From: Micromonospora sp. NBC_00389
GTDB lineage: Bacteria > Actinomycetota > Actinomycetes > Mycobacteriales > Micromonosporaceae
Reading direction: 5' to 3'
NCBI RefSeq assembly: GCF_036059255.1
Contig: NZ_CP107947.1
Coordinates: forward strand, 7,316,001-7,380,000
DNA: 64,000 nucleotides
Shown here: positions 38,293 to 47,377 of the stretch, in pieces
Position numbering within the stretch: position 1 is the first letter of the stretch
Layout of the letters: every line of letters begins with the position of its first letter
The notes under the pieces: model-generated
What the model saw: the letters and a program-made list of their open reading frames with translations, nothing else
What the model was told of the DNA's origin: nothing
Databases searched by the model: none
Translations under genes and position numbers: made by a program

Positions 38293-39342
38293 TCACACCC
38301 GGACGAGCATCTTGCCCAGGTTCTCGCCGCGCAACAGGCCGAGGAACGCCGCCGGGGCGTTCTCGATGCCGTCCACGATCGTCTCGTCGTAGGAGAGCTG
38401 GCCCTCGCGCAGCCAGCCGGCGACGTCCCGGACGAACGCCTCCCGCACGTGGCCATGGTCGCGGACCAGGAAGCCGCGCAGGGTGAGCCGCTTGCCGATG
38501 ACCAGCGCCAGGTTGCGCGGCGCGGCCGGCGGCTCGGTGTCGTTGTACTGCGCGATCATCCCGCAGATGGCCGCCCGGCCGTGCAGGTTCATCGCCGAGA
38601 TCGCCGCCTCCAGGTGATCGCCGCCGACGTTGTCGAAGTAGACGTCGACGCCGTCCGGGGCGGCCGCCCGCAACGAGTCGCGGACCGGCCCGTCGTGGTA
38701 GTCGAAGGCGGCGTCGAAGCCCAGCGCCCGCAGCCGCTGCACCTTGGCTGGCGAGCCGGCGCTGCCGACGACCCGGCCGGCGCCCTTGAGCTTGGCGATC
38801 TGGCCGACCAGGCTGCCCACCGAGCCGGCCGCGGCGGAGACGAAGACCGTCTCGCCCGGCTTCATCGCGGCCACCTCGAGCAGCCCGGCGTACGCGGTCA
38901 TCCCGGTCATGCCCAGCACGCTGAGGTACGCACTGACCGGGGCCAGGCTCGGGTCGACCTTGCGGGCGGCGCTGGCGTCGAGCAGCGCGTACTCCCGCCA
39001 GCCCAGCCCGTGCAGCACCGTGTCGCCGACCGCGACGTCGGCGGCCTCGCTGGCCACCACCTCGCCGATCGCCCCGCCGTCGAGTGGCGCGTCGAGCGCG
39101 TACGGCGGCACGTACGACTTGACGTCGTTCATCCGGCCGCGCATGTACGGGTCAACCGACATGTACTGGTTGCGGACCACGATCTGGCCCGGGCCGGGCG
39201 TCGGGACGTCGGTCTCGACGAGCCGGAAGGTCTCCTCGGTGGGCCAGCCCTGGGGGCGGCTGGCCAGGTGGATCTCACGGTTGCTGGTCACGGGGGTGGT
39301 CGTCCTCTCGTCCGCGGTCGGGGCCTGGGTCGGCGACGTCAC
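38293..39342 (-). CDS. NADP-dependent oxidoreductase of the MDR family
   Basis: 349-residue zinc-free medium-chain dehydrogenase, like leukotriene B4 12-hydroxydehydrogenase/curcumin reductase (CurA). Motifs: [31 protein letters not shown], the Rossmann loop [40 protein letters not shown] and [13 protein letters not shown]. It probably reduces alpha,beta-unsaturated carbonyls, a plausible detoxification partner for peroxide damage because it is in an operon with ohr. GTG at 39342 overlaps the ohr stop (GTGA); a start at the GTG before TSNREIHL is possible. Confidence 0.9.
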   Translation of the reverse strand: MTSPTQAPTADERTTTPVTSNREIHLASRPQGWPTEETFRLVETDVPTPGPGQIVVRNQYMSVDPYMRGRMNDVKSYVPPYALDAPLDGGAIGEVVASEAADVAVGDTVLHGLGWREYALLDASAARKVDPSLAPVSAYLSVLGMTGMTAYAGLLEVAAMKPGETVFVSAAAGSVGSLVGQIAKLKGAGRVVGSAGSPAKVQRLRALGFDAAFDYHDGPVRDSLRAAAPDGVDVYFDNVGGDHLEAAISAMNLHGRAAICGMIAQYNDTEPPAAPRNLALVIGKRLTLRGFLVRDHGHVREAFVRDVAGWLREGQLSYDETIVDGIENAPAAFLGLLRGENLGKMLVRV

Positions 39343-39770
39343 GCCGCCAGGGTCTCGCGGACGGTCAGCGTGACGTCGACGTTGCCGCGGGTGGCGTTGG
39401 AGTACGGGCAGACCTGGTGGGCCTGCTCGACCACCTGCTCGGCGAGCTCCCGGGGAACGGCGGGCAGGTTGACGACGAGCTGCACGGTGAGCCCGAAGCC
39501 GCCGTTGCCGTTGGGGCCGATGCCGACCTCGGCGGCGACGACCGACCCGGTCACGTCGGCCTTGGCCCTGCGGCCCACCAGCCGCAGCGCGGAGTGGAAG
39601 CAGGCCGCGTAGCCGGCGGCGAAGAGCTGCTCGGGGTTCGCGGCACCACCGGCGCCACCCATCTCCTTCGGCACGGCAAGGTCGAGGGCGAACGTGCCGT
39701 CGGAGGTCTCGACGCGGCCGTCCCGGCCGTCGCCGCTGGCCGTGGCGGAAGCGGTGTAGAGCACCTGCAT
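39339..39770 (-). CDS. ohr: Organic hydroperoxide resistance protein
   Basis: 143-residue Ohr/OsmC thiol peroxidase that reduces organic (fatty acid) hydroperoxides. The reactive Cys57 in AAGYAACFHSAL and resolving Cys121 in HQVCPYSNATRGN are both present, with the assisting Glu47 (NPEQLFA) and an Arg-rich start. The ATG at 39770 is used because AAGGAG lies 11 nt upstream; a GTG at 39779 overlaps the ohrR stop but has no room for a ribosome site. It follows ohrR and precedes an MDR reductase. Confidence 0.95.
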   Translation of the reverse strand: MQVLYTASATASGDGRDGRVETSDGTFALDLAVPKEMGGAGGAANPEQLFAAGYAACFHSALRLVGRRAKADVTGSVVAAEVGIGPNGNGGFGLTVQLVVNLPAVPRELAEQVVEQAHQVCPYSNATRGNVDVTLTVRETLAA

Positions 39771-39775
39771 GATGG

Positions 39776-40222
39776 TCACTGCTCCTTCTGTCGATGGATG
39801 GTGTCGGTGACCCGGGTGAGGGTGTCACGCAACGCGACAAGCTCGTCGATGCCCAGCCCGGTGGCCTGGGCGATCCGCAGCGGGACGTCGCAGAGCTGCT
39901 GCCGCAGCGCGCGGCCCTGCTCGGTGAGGCCCACCTCGACCCGCCGCTCGTCGCGCGCCGACCGCCGCCGCACCACCAGGCCCGCCCCCTCCAGTCGCTT
40001 GAGCAGCGGGGAGAGCGTGCCGGAGTCCAGCTGCAACTCGGCACCGAGCTCGGAGACCGTGGGGGCGTCGTCGGGGCGCTCCCAGAGCACCAGCAGCACC
40101 AGGTACTGCGGGTAGGTCAGCCCGAAGCCGTCGAGGATCGGCCGGTAGACGTCGGTCAGGGCGCGCGACGCGGCGTAGAGCGCGAAGCACACCTGCCGGC
40201 GCAGCACCAGGTCATCGGTCAC
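39776..40222 (-). CDS. ohrR: MarR family organic peroxide sensor
   Basis: 148 residues. The winged helix region spans TVSELGAELQLDSGTLSPLLKRLEGAGLVVRRRSARDERRVEVGLTE. The N-terminal peroxidatic Cys12 in LRRQVCFALYAASRAL is the hallmark of OhrR; a second Cys in RQQLCDVPLR would allow the two-Cys oxidation mechanism. It represses ohr until oxidised by organic peroxides. Start GTG at 40222 keeps the operator at 40239-40258 outside the coding region; TACGGT lies 6 nt upstream. Confidence 0.94.
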   Translation of the reverse strand: MTDDLVLRRQVCFALYAASRALTDVYRPILDGFGLTYPQYLVLLVLWERPDDAPTVSELGAELQLDSGTLSPLLKRLEGAGLVVRRRSARDERRVEVGLTEQGRALRQQLCDVPLRIAQATGLGIDELVALRDTLTRVTDTIHRQKEQ

Positions 40223-40238
40223 CGGCAAACCGTAGCCC

Positions 40239-40258
40239 ACAATTAAGTTGTGCACAAC
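40239..40258 (-). promoter_or_regulatory. OhrR operator: overlapping dyads at the ohrR promoter
   Basis: ACAATTAAGTTGT (40239-40251) overlaps the perfect palindrome GTTGTGCACAAC (40247-40258). On the minus strand TTGTGC (-35) stands 17 nt from TACGGT (-10, 40229-40234), itself 6 nt before the GTG of ohrR. AT-rich ACAATT/TTGT half-sites suit OhrR. Autorepression is inferred. Confidence 0.65.
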
Positions 40259-40314
40259 CTATCGGGCCGAGGTTCGGCCAGGACGGCGATCACCGCGGGA
40301 CCACCACCACCGCC

Positions 40315-40704
40315 TCAGCGGTCGGCGAGATACGCCTCCAGCTCCACCTCGACCAGGTGCTCCGGGTCCAGCAGGCCGGCCACCACCACCAGCGTCGCCG
40401 CCGGCTGGACCGCGCCGAAGACCGCGTTGTGCGCCCGACCAACCTCGTCGGCGTGCAGCCGATCGGTCACGTACATCCGGGTACGGACCACGTCGCCCGG
40501 CTCCGCGCCCACCTCGGCGAGCGCGGCCAGCCCGATCCGCAGCGCCTGTGCGGTCTGCGCGGCCGGGTCCCCGACGTGCACCACCCGGCCGTCCACCGTG
40601 GCGGTGCAGCCGGCCGTCCAGGCCAGATTGCCGGCCCGGACCACCCGGGAGTAGCCGTACCGCTGCTCCCACGGCCCGCCCGAGCCGAGACGGGTGACCG
40701 TCAC
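40315..40704 (-). CDS. ridA: RidA family protein
   Basis: 129-residue RidA/YjgF/UK114 protein; such enzymes hydrolyse reactive enamine/imine products of PLP enzymes, protecting amino-acid pathways. Motifs [31 protein letters not shown] and [28 protein letters not shown] are typical, with the catalytic Arg in VRTRMYV. The GTG at 40704 overlaps the priA stop (GTGA), so it is the last gene of the his operon, which contains a PLP enzyme (HisC). Confidence 0.86.
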   Translation of the reverse strand: MTVTRLGSGGPWEQRYGYSRVVRAGNLAWTAGCTATVDGRVVHVGDPAAQTAQALRIGLAALAEVGAEPGDVVRTRMYVTDRLHADEVGRAHNAVFGAVQPAATLVVVAGLLDPEHLVEVELEAYLADR

Positions 40705-41426
40705 GACTCGGCCAGCGTCCGCAGCGCCTCGGCCACCGTGAAGGCGCCCGCGTAGAGCGCCTTACCGGCGATCACGCCCTCCACCCCGAGCGGCTCCAGG
40801 GCGGACAGCGCCCGCAGGTCGTCCAGCGTGGACACACCACCGGAGGCGATCACCGGCCGGTCCGTACGACCGCACACCTCGCGCAGCAGGTCCAGGCTCG
40901 GCCCGCGCATGGTGCCGTCCTTGGTGATGTCGGTGACCACGTACCGGCAGGCGCCCGCCTTGTCCAGCCGCTCCAGCACCTCGTACAGGTCACCGCCGTC
41001 GCGGGTCCAGCCGCGTGCGGAGAGGGTACGGCCGCGCACGTCCAGCCCGATGGCGACCCGGTCGCCGTACTCCCCGACCACCCGGTCGCACCAGACCGGG
41101 TCCTCCAGGGCAGCGGTGCCGATGTTCACCCGGGCCGCCCCGGTGCCCAGCGCCGCGCGCAGCGACTCGTCGTCGCGGATGCCACCGGACAGCTCCACCT
41201 TCACGTCGAGCTGGCGCACCACCTCGGCGAGCAGGTGCGCGTTGGTCCCCCGCCCGAACGCCGCATCCAGGTCGACCAGGTGGATCCACTCGGCGCCGTC
41301 GCTCTGCCAGGCCAGCGCGGCGTCCAGCGGGTCACCGTAGATGCTCTCGCTTCCGACGGCGCCCTGCACGAGCCGGACGGCCCGGCCGTCGGCGACGTCC
41401 ACGGCGGGTAACAGGGTGAGGCTCAA
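40701..41426 (-). CDS. priA: Bifunctional HisA/TrpF isomerase
   Basis: 241-residue TIM barrel. It opens [20 protein letters not shown] with the catalytic Asp of HisA, then [32 protein letters not shown] and the second Asp in [13 protein letters not shown], with [15 protein letters not shown]. In actinobacteria PriA isomerises both ProFAR (histidine) and phosphoribosyl anthranilate (tryptophan); the GWTRDGG loop residues fit. No trpF is seen in this window, consistent with PriA serving the trp genes at 10-16 kb. Confidence 0.94.
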   Translation of the reverse strand: MSLTLLPAVDVADGRAVRLVQGAVGSESIYGDPLDAALAWQSDGAEWIHLVDLDAAFGRGTNAHLLAEVVRQLDVKVELSGGIRDDESLRAALGTGAARVNIGTAALEDPVWCDRVVGEYGDRVAIGLDVRGRTLSARGWTRDGGDLYEVLERLDKAGACRYVVTDITKDGTMRGPSLDLLREVCGRTDRPVIASGGVSTLDDLRALSALEPLGVEGVIAGKALYAGAFTVAEALRTLAES

Positions 41427-41440
41427 CGTCTTCTCCTCGA

Positions 41441-41764
41441 TCAGGTACGACGGTCCAGGGCGATCACGACGATCGCCGGCAGTACGAGCAGCAGCAGCGC
41501 GATCAGCGCGATACGCAACGCCAGATCGTCCACGAACGTCCAGAGCAGGATCACCGCCGCCGCGGTGAGCAGCACGATCGCGGCCCGCTCACCCCGGGTG
41601 TGCCGAGCCAGCCGACCGGATCGGCCCCGCCGCACCTGCGGCGTCAACCGGCGGACCAGCGCCCGGCGGCGCTGCCGGCGGGCCACCCGGCGCTGCCGGA
41701 CCGCCCGCTCCCGGGCCTGCTCCGCCTCGCGCTCCGCCCGACGACGGGCCCGTTCCCGGCTCAC
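41441..41764 (-). CDS. Small basic membrane protein, hypothetical
   Basis: 107 residues. The first 55 are extremely Arg-rich ([20 protein letters not shown] onwards), followed by two hydrophobic segments ([40 protein letters not shown]). No known domain. It lies 14 nt before priA and 36 nt after hisH in the his operon. Alternative reading: a membrane-anchored RNA- or DNA-contacting peptide, but nothing supports a function. Confidence 0.7.
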   Translation of the reverse strand: MSRERARRRAEREAEQARERAVRQRRVARRQRRRALVRRLTPQVRRGRSGRLARHTRGERAAIVLLTAAAVILLWTFVDDLALRIALIALLLLVLPAIVVIALDRRT

Positions 41765-41800
41765 CGCGATCCCCGTCGGGCGGGCGCCGGGCGTTTGCGC

Positions 41801-42433
41801 TCAGTCACCGCTGGGCAGCGTGGCGAGCCAGTTGCGCAGCAGCGCGGCACCGGTGTCGGCGGACTTCTCCGGATGGAACTGAGCCGCCGACAGCGAACCG
41901 AGCTCCACCCCGGCGACGAAGTCGGCCTCGTGGTGGGCCGTGGTCACCACGGCGCCAGCGGCGGCCAGCGCGGACGGGTCGCCCACCGCGTACGAGTGGA
42001 CGAAGTAGAACCGGCTCTGCGCCGGCAGACCAGCGAAGAGCACCGACTCCCGCGGCGCCCGGACCGTGTTCCAGCCCATGTGCGGCAACCGGGTGGCGGC
42101 CAGCCGGGTAACCCCGCCGGGCAGCAGCCCAAGCCCCTTGGTGACCACACCGTGCTCGTCGCCGTGCTCGAAGAGCACCTGCATGCCCACGCAGATGCCG
42201 AGCACCGGCCGCCCGGCGGCCACCCGCTCAGCGATCACCGGACCGGCGCCGAGCGCCTCGATCCCGGCCATGCACGCGGCGAAGGCGCCCACCCCCGGCA
42301 CCACCAGACCATCCGCGGCAGCCGCGGCCGCCAGGTCGTCGGTCACCCGCACGGCCGCGCCGGCGGCGGCCAACGCCCGCTCCGCCGAGCGCAGGTTGCC
42401 CGAGCCGTAGTCGAGCACCACCACATCGCTCAT
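41801..42433 (-). CDS. hisH: Imidazole glycerol phosphate synthase glutaminase subunit
   Basis: 210-residue class I glutamine amidotransferase feeding ammonia to HisF. Start MSDVVVLDYGSGNLRSAERAL is typical of HisH; the nucleophile Cys is in GRPVLGICVGMQVLFE, and the His-Glu pair in LSAAQFHPEKSADTG. The ATG at 42433 overlaps the stop of the repeat mini-ORF (ATGA). The longer frame from 42466 starts inside the repeat and is rejected. Confidence 0.95.
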   Translation of the reverse strand: MSDVVVLDYGSGNLRSAERALAAAGAAVRVTDDLAAAAAADGLVVPGVGAFAACMAGIEALGAGPVIAERVAAGRPVLGICVGMQVLFEHGDEHGVVTKGLGLLPGGVTRLAATRLPHMGWNTVRAPRESVLFAGLPAQSRFYFVHSYAVGDPSALAAAGAVVTTAHHEADFVAGVELGSLSAAQFHPEKSADTGAALLRNWLATLPSGD

Positions 42434-42516
42434 GTCGTCAACCGTCTCACGCTCACCCGGCGCCACCTCTCGTTCGCGACTGCGGGGCTCCGCTGCGCCG
42501 CACTCCTCGCGCTCAC
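42430..42516 (-). CDS. Repeat-derived coupling mini-ORF before hisH (28 codons)
   Basis: GTG at 42516 overlaps the stop of the small membrane protein gene (GTGA). The frame reads the repeat peptide VSARSAAQRSPAVANER then WRRVSVRRLTT and stops at a TGA overlapping the hisH ATG (ATGA). Same layout as at 27384-27506, with one repeat copy plus the first bases of a second (GTGAGCGTGAG). Function or expression of the peptide is unknown. Confidence 0.45.
   Translation of the reverse strand: MSARSAAQRSPAVANERWRRVSVRRLTT
42457..42516 (-). repeat. Interspersed 60-bp repeat, single copy before hisH
   Basis: About 90 percent identical to the tandem copies at 27387-27506 over GTGAGCGCGAGGAGTGC...GCAGTCGCGAACGA; differences are single bases (GCA to GCG, AAG to CAG, GAA to GAG). 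Confidence 0.88.
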
Positions 42517-42683
42517 GCGTCCCCCGGGAGCAGCCAGAGCACGCCGCCGATCGTAGCGAGCACGGCGAGCAACGCGGTGATCACCACGGCAGCCTTCGAC
42601 GCGCCCTGGCGGTACAGCGACCAGGCACCGCCCACCAGCACCCCGGCCAGGATCAGCAACAACGTCGGCAAAGCGCCACCCAT
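42513..42683 (-). CDS. Small membrane protein in his operon
   Basis: 56 residues, MGGALPTLLLILAGVLVGGA onwards, with two hydrophobic helices (PTLLLILAGVLVGGAWSLY and AVVITALLAVLATIGGVLWLL). No family I can name. Its ATG overlaps the hisB stop (TAATG) and its TGA overlaps the repeat mini-ORF start (GTGA), so it is part of the coupled chain hisB to hisH. Confidence 0.72.
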   Translation of the reverse strand: MGGALPTLLLILAGVLVGGAWSLYRQGASKAAVVITALLAVLATIGGVLWLLPGDA

Positions 42684-43294
42684 TAGAGAGCCCCCTTCGT
42701 GCTCGGGATCGCGCCCGCCGCTCGCGGGTCGATCGCGGTGGCCTCGCGCAGCGCGCGGGAGACCGCCTTGAACTGCGCCTCCACCACGTGGTGCGCGTCC
42801 GGGTGACCGCCCGGCCGGGCCGCCCGCAGCACGTCGACGTGCAGGGTGATCCGGGCCGCCTGGCCGAAGGACTCCCAGATGTGCCGGGTCATGCTGGTCG
42901 GGTACACCGGGCCGATGTACGGCGCGAGCACCGGCTCGTCGTGCACCACGTACGGCCGGCCGGACAGGTCCACCGCGGCCCGGACCAGCACCTCGTCCAT
43001 CGGGACGGTCGCCGAGCCGTACCGCCGGATGCCGGCCTTGTCGCCCAGCGCCTGGTCGAACGCGGCGCCCAGGGCGAGCGCCGTGTCCTCCATGGTGTGG
43101 TGCGCGTCGATCTCCAGGTCGCCCACGGTGCGCACGGTCAGGTCGTAGCCGCCGTGCCGGGCGATCTGGTGCAGCATGTGGTCGTAGAAACCCACGCCGG
43201 TGCTGATCTCGGCCGTTCCGGTGCCGTCGAGGTCGATCTCGACGAGCACCTTGGTCTCCTTGGTGATCCGCTCCACCCGGGCGGTCCGGCTCAT
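42683..43294 (-). CDS. hisB: Imidazoleglycerol-phosphate dehydratase
   Basis: 203-residue monofunctional IGP dehydratase (no HisN-type phosphatase domain). Metal-binding and signature motifs GVGFYDHMLHQIARHGG, DAHHTMEDTALALG, MDEVLVRAAVDLSGRPY and GGHPDAHHVVEAQFKAVSRAL are present. ATG at 43294 overlaps the stop of a short degenerate repeat frame (ATGA). Confidence 0.96.
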   Translation of the reverse strand: MSRTARVERITKETKVLVEIDLDGTGTAEISTGVGFYDHMLHQIARHGGYDLTVRTVGDLEIDAHHTMEDTALALGAAFDQALGDKAGIRRYGSATVPMDEVLVRAAVDLSGRPYVVHDEPVLAPYIGPVYPTSMTRHIWESFGQAARITLHVDVLRAARPGGHPDAHHVVEAQFKAVSRALREATAIDPRAAGAIPSTKGAL

Positions 43295-43335
43295 TGCTCA
43301 CCTCTCGGTCGCGACTGCGGGTCTCGCACGCTCAC
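43291..43335 (-). CDS. Degenerate repeat-derived coupling mini-ORF before hisB (14 codons)
   Basis: GTG at 43335 overlaps the hisC stop (GTGA) and the frame [14 protein letters not shown] ends in a TGA overlapping the hisB ATG (ATGA). Sequence CGCAGTCGCGACCGAGAGGT is recognisable as the repeat core, but the internal part is deleted and the frame differs, while both overlaps are kept. Confidence 0.4.
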   Translation of the reverse strand: MSVRDPQSRPRGEQ

Positions 43336-44420
43336 TCCCCGCGCTCCGATGGCAGTCTCTCCATCGCGGCAAGGAAGGCGTCAGTTTCGGCGGGGGTGCC
43401 GGCGGTGACCCGCAGCCAGCCGGGCAGGCCGACGTCGCGGACCAGCACACCCTGCTCCAGCAGAACGCGCCAGGCGGTGGCCTGGTCACCGCCCACCTCG
43501 AAGAGCACGAAGTTGGCGTCGCTGTCGGCCACCCGCAGGCCGCGCCCGCGCAGCGTCGCCACGATCCGGTCCCGCTGCACCATGATCGCGCTCACCGTAC
43601 CGAGCAGAGCGTCGCGGTGGGCCAGCGCCGCGCGGGCGGCGGCCTGGGTCAGCGCGGAGAGGTGGTACGGCAGCCGGACCAGCTGCACGGCCTGCACCAC
43701 CGCCGCATCGGCGGCCAGGTAGCCCAGCCGCCCGCCGGCGAAGCCGAACGCCTTGCTCATCGTCCGGGTGACCACCAGCCGCGGATGCCCGGGCAGCACG
43801 GCGAGGGCGCTGACCGTGCCGGGCCGAGCGAACTCGGCGTACGCCTCGTCGACCACCACCATGCCGGACGCGGCGTCGAGCACCGCGGCGACCACCGCCG
43901 GGTCCAGCGCGGTGCCGGTCGGGTTGTTCGGCGAGCAGAGGAAGACCACGTCGGGCCGGTGCTCGCGGACCTGGGCCACCGCCTCGTCGGCGGTCAGCCC
44001 GAAGTCGACGCCGCGCCGCACCGGCACCCACCGGGTGCCGGTGCCGAGCGCCAGCAGCGGGTGCATCGAGTACGCCGGGACGAAGCCGAGCGCACTGCGA
44101 CCCGGACCACCGAACGCCTGGAGCAGCTGCTGCTGGATCTCGTTGGAGCCGTTGGCCGCCCACACCTGCTCGACGGTGAGCCCGTGCCCGAGGTAACCGG
44201 CCAGGTCGGCTCGGAGCGCCACGGCGTCCCGGTCCGGGTAGCGGTTCAGCTCGCGCAGCTCGGCCGTGAGTGCCTTGCCGATCGCCTCGACCACCGGCTC
44301 GGGCACCGGGTAGGAGTTCTCGTTGGTGTTCAGCCGCACCGGCACGTCCAGCTGCGGCGCTCCGTACGGCGACAGCCCGCGCAGGTCGTCGCGGATCGGC
44401 AGGTCGTCGAGCGAGCTCAC
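43332..44420 (-). CDS. hisC: Histidinol-phosphate aminotransferase
   Basis: 362-residue fold-type I PLP enzyme. N-terminal [55 protein letters not shown], and the PLP lysine in [17 protein letters not shown], with the late Arg in [19 protein letters not shown] at 44420 overlaps the hisD stop (GTGA); the longer frame to 44705 is antisense noise. Its stop overlaps the mini-ORF before hisB. Confidence 0.95.
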   Translation of the reverse strand: MSSLDDLPIRDDLRGLSPYGAPQLDVPVRLNTNENSYPVPEPVVEAIGKALTAELRELNRYPDRDAVALRADLAGYLGHGLTVEQVWAANGSNEIQQQLLQAFGGPGRSALGFVPAYSMHPLLALGTGTRWVPVRRGVDFGLTADEAVAQVREHRPDVVFLCSPNNPTGTALDPAVVAAVLDAASGMVVVDEAYAEFARPGTVSALAVLPGHPRLVVTRTMSKAFGFAGGRLGYLAADAAVVQAVQLVRLPYHLSALTQAAARAALAHRDALLGTVSAIMVQRDRIVATLRGRGLRVADSDANFVLFEVGGDQATAWRVLLEQGVLVRDVGLPGWLRVTAGTPAETDAFLAAMERLPSERGE

Positions 44421-45739
44421 GCCGACCCTCCCGGGAAGCGGGCCCGGACCGCCTGGCCGTGCGCGGGCAGGTCCTCCACAGTGGCCAGGGTGACCACGTG
44501 CGGGGCCACCTCGCGCAGCGCGTCCTCGGTGTATTCGATCAGGTGCACGCCGCGCAGGAACGACTGCACGGACAGCCCCGAGGAGTGCCGGGCGCAGCCA
44601 CCGGTGGGCAGCACGTGGTTGGAGCCGGCGCAGTAGTCGCCGAGCGACACCGGCGACCAGGCGCCCACGAAGATCGCCCCCGCGTTGCGTACCCGCAGCG
44701 CCCACTCCCGGGCGTCGACCGTCTGGATCTCCAGGTGCTCGGCCGCGTACGCGTCGACCACCCGCAGCCCGGCCTCGAGGTCGTCGACCAGGACCACGCC
44801 GCTCTGCTCACCGGTCAGCGCGGCGGTCACCCGCTCGGTGTGCTTGGTCGCCGGCACCTGCCGGGCCAACTCCCGCTCGACCGCCTCGACCAGCGCCACC
44901 GACGGGGTGACCAGCACGCTCGCGGCGAGCGGGTCGTGCTCGGCCTGACTGATCAGGTCGGCGGCGACGTGGGCCGGATCGGCCGTGTCGTCGGCCAGGA
45001 TGGCGATCTCGGTCGGCCCGGCCTCGGCGTCGATGCCGACCACACCACGCAGCAGCCGCTTGGCGGCGGTCACCCAGATGTTGCCCGGGCCGGTGACCAG
45101 GTCCACCGGCTCGCAGCGCGCCTCACCCGCCGGGTCGACCGCGGCGCCGTACGCCAGCATCGACACCGCCTGGGCACCGCCCACGGCGTAGACCTCGTCG
45201 ACGCCGAGCAACGCGCACGCGGCGAGGACCCGGGGGTCGGGCAGGCCACCGTTGTCCTTCTGTGGTGGGCTGACCACCACCAGCGAGCGCACCCCGGCCG
45301 CCTGGGCCGGCACCACGTTCATCACGACAGTCGACGGGTACATGGCCAGCCCGCCGGGGACGTACAGGCCCACCCGGTCGACCGGCAGCCACCGCTCGGT
45401 GACCGTGCCGCCGGGCACCACCTGCGTGGTGTGCTCGGTGCGCCGCTGGTCGGCGTGCACCCGGCGGGTGCGGCTGATCGACTCCAGCAGCGCGGCGCGC
45501 ACCTCCGGGTCGAGCACCCCCTCGGCCTCGGCGATCGCCTCGACCGGCACCCGCAGCACCTCGGGCGAGACGCCGTCGAACCGCTCACTGGCCTCCCGGA
45601 TCGCCGGGTACCCATGCTCCCGGACCGCCTCCACCAGTGGCCGGATCCGCTCGACGGCCACCGACACGTCGAGCTGGGCACGGGGCAGCAGGCGGCGCGG
45701 GTCACCGAGACCATTGCGCAGGTCGATCCGATTCAGCAC
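44417..45739 (-). CDS. hisD: Histidinol dehydrogenase
   Basis: 440-residue zinc enzyme for the last two steps of histidine synthesis. Motifs include [54 protein letters not shown], the catalytic Glu-His in [10 protein letters not shown] and [22 protein letters not shown]. Start GTG at 45739 ([10 protein letters not shown]); TAGACT lies 7 nt upstream, so hisD is the leaderless first gene of hisD-C-B-H-priA-ridA. Confidence 0.96.
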   Translation of the reverse strand: MLNRIDLRNGLGDPRRLLPRAQLDVSVAVERIRPLVEAVREHGYPAIREASERFDGVSPEVLRVPVEAIAEAEGVLDPEVRAALLESISRTRRVHADQRRTEHTTQVVPGGTVTERWLPVDRVGLYVPGGLAMYPSTVVMNVVPAQAAGVRSLVVVSPPQKDNGGLPDPRVLAACALLGVDEVYAVGGAQAVSMLAYGAAVDPAGEARCEPVDLVTGPGNIWVTAAKRLLRGVVGIDAEAGPTEIAILADDTADPAHVAADLISQAEHDPLAASVLVTPSVALVEAVERELARQVPATKHTERVTAALTGEQSGVVLVDDLEAGLRVVDAYAAEHLEIQTVDAREWALRVRNAGAIFVGAWSPVSLGDYCAGSNHVLPTGGCARHSSGLSVQSFLRGVHLIEYTEDALREVAPHVVTLATVEDLPAHGQAVRARFPGGSA

Positions 45740-45746
45740 CCTTGCG

Positions 45747-45752
45747 AGTCTA
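45747..45752 (-). promoter_or_regulatory. -10 box of the his operon
   Basis: TAGACT on the minus strand, 7 nt before the hisD GTG. The divergent Lon-domain gene has its own TAGGCT at 45833-45838, 6 nt before its GTG; both promoters lie in a 105-bp gap. Confidence 0.55.
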
Positions 45753-45832
45753 GGCGGCCGGTCCGGAGCCCACCCGGGCCGCCCGCCAGCCGGGACGGTG
45801 AGCCGGGCCACGCCGACGCGGTCAGGATTGGC

Positions 45833-45838
45833 TAGGCT
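45833..45838 (+). promoter_or_regulatory. -10 box of the Lon-domain gene
   Basis: TAGGCT, 6 nt before the GTG start at 45845: leaderless spacing. Confidence 0.5.
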
Positions 45839-45844
45839 CGACCT

Positions 45845-46549
45845 GTGACCGCACGGCTGCCGGTGTTCCCGCTCGCAACGGTGCTCTTTCCCGGGTTGGT
45901 GCTACCGCTGCACATCTTCGAGGAGCGCTACCGGGCTCTGGTCCGACACCTGGTCGACCTGCCCGAGGGTGCCCCGCGCGAGTTCGGGGTGGTGGCCATC
46001 CAGGCTGGCTGGGAGGTCGCGCCGACCGGGCCAGGCACGCGGGCGACGCCCGTCAGCGGCGACGTCACCCTGCACGAGGTGGGCTGCACCGCCGAGCTGC
46101 GCCAGGTGACCAAGCTGCCCGACGGCGGCTTCGACATCGTCACGGTCGGCCGGCGCCGGTTCCGGGTCGCCGACGTCGACGACCGCTCCGCGCCCTACCT
46201 GACCGCCGAGGTCGAGTGGCTGCCCGAGCCGGCCGGCTCGGATGAGGTCGCCGACCTGCTCGCCGCCCGGGTGATCGCCGTGTTCCGGCAGTACCTGGGC
46301 CTGATCCGGTCCGACCCGGAGGAGATCTCCGAGCAGTTGCCGGAGGACCCGACCGTGCTCTCCCACCTGGTGGCGGCCACCGCGGCGCTGACCGTCGACG
46401 ACCGGCAGCGGCTGCTGGCGATCGACGACACCGCCGCCCGGCTCCGTGCCGAGTTGCGGCTGCTCAACCGCGAGGCGGCTCTGCTGCGCCAGGTGCGGGC
46501 GGTTCCGGTGCCGCTGGCGGAGTTGGCGTCCCCGCCAACGCCCAACTGA
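45845..46549 (+). CDS. Lon N-terminal (substrate-binding) domain protein
   Basis: 234 residues, whole length one Lon substrate-binding domain (PUA-like fold plus helices): [76 protein letters not shown]. No ATPase or protease part, so it probably binds unfolded proteins or peptides. It overlaps the convergent neighbour by 86 nt at the 3' ends. Confidence 0.9.
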   Translation: MTARLPVFPLATVLFPGLVLPLHIFEERYRALVRHLVDLPEGAPREFGVVAIQAGWEVAPTGPGTRATPVSGDVTLHEVGCTAELRQVTKLPDGGFDIVTVGRRRFRVADVDDRSAPYLTAEVEWLPEPAGSDEVADLLAARVIAVFRQYLGLIRSDPEEISEQLPEDPTVLSHLVAATAALTVDDRQRLLAIDDTAARLRAELRLLNREAALLRQVRAVPVPLAELASPPTPN

Positions 46550-47321
46550 ACGCGGTCGGGTCGGGCTCCGGCTCCGGGCGCAGTGACGGCCAGCGCGACC
46601 AGCCGGCCAGCAGGGTGTACATGATCGCGGCGCCGAACGCCGGCAGCAGCAGGTTGCCGTGCGGCACCGGCAGCACGCCGAGCAGCCAGTCGACCCCGCC
46701 GGCCCGCAGGTCGGCGGGTTTGCTGAAGGCCTGGCCGGGCGGGGCGGTGTCCAGCAGCCGGTCGAAGGTGGCCCGGCCGACCCCCCGGCCCACCTGCCAG
46801 GCCACCGGCGCGGCAGCCAGTGCGCCCAGCACGGCGGCGAGCAGCCCGACCGGGCCACGCCACCTGCGCAGCACGAACCACAGGACGAGCGCCGCGAGCA
46901 CCCCGAAGGCGAGCCCGAGCACGCTGAACCAGCCGTCGGCGGCGATCGGCTGCTCCGGCTGCGGCTCGGCGTAGATCGCCCCCTCGGCGGTCTTGAGCAC
47001 CGGGGTGTCCGGCGCGAGGGCGGCCCAGAGCAGCCCGAGCGGTGCACCCAGCACGGCCAGCGCGAGCGCGGTCCCGAGCACCGTCGCCGCGACCCGCATC
47101 CGGCGAGGCGGCTGGTCGGCGCCCTGCTCCAGCGAGCTCTGGTACGCGGCCGAGGGCGGAGAATTGGCCGGATCGAACCCGGCTGGCGGCAACGGTCGGT
47201 CCGGCGGTGGCACGGCCGTCGGCTCGGCCGACGACGACGGTGTCGCACCTGACGCGCCGGGTGGCGCGGGCCGGTCGGTGTCGTCGACGGGCCGCTCAGG
47301 GTCGGGGGTGTCCGGGCTCAC
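46464..47321 (-). CDS. DUF2567-type membrane protein
   Basis: 285 residues. A disordered Pro-rich N-terminus (residues 1-70) is followed by four hydrophobic segments (VAATVLGTALALAVLGAPLGLLW, WFSVLGLAFGVLAALVLWFVL, VGLLAAVLGALAAAPVAW, GNLLLPAFGAAIMYTLL), with VLKTAEGAIYAEPQPEQPIAADG between the first and second; this order fits DUF2567. Function unknown. AGAGGA stands 7 nt before the GTG. Confidence 0.75.
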   Translation of the reverse strand: MSPDTPDPERPVDDTDRPAPPGASGATPSSSAEPTAVPPPDRPLPPAGFDPANSPPSAAYQSSLEQGADQPPRRMRVAATVLGTALALAVLGAPLGLLWAALAPDTPVLKTAEGAIYAEPQPEQPIAADGWFSVLGLAFGVLAALVLWFVLRRWRGPVGLLAAVLGALAAAPVAWQVGRGVGRATFDRLLDTAPPGQAFSKPADLRAGGVDWLLGVLPVPHGNLLLPAFGAAIMYTLLAGWSRWPSLRPEPEPDPTAFSWALAGTPTPPAAPEPPAPGAAEPPRG

Positions 47322-47377
47322 CCGATGATCCTCTCAGGCCCGGTGGGGGGCCGGGGCGCCGGTGGCGGCAGACCAGC

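Noticed and set aside
42513..43301. One 262-codon frame over hisB and the small membrane protein
   Set aside because: Its first part reads hisB in the wrong frame; only the final 56 codons match a plausible membrane protein that overlaps the hisB stop.
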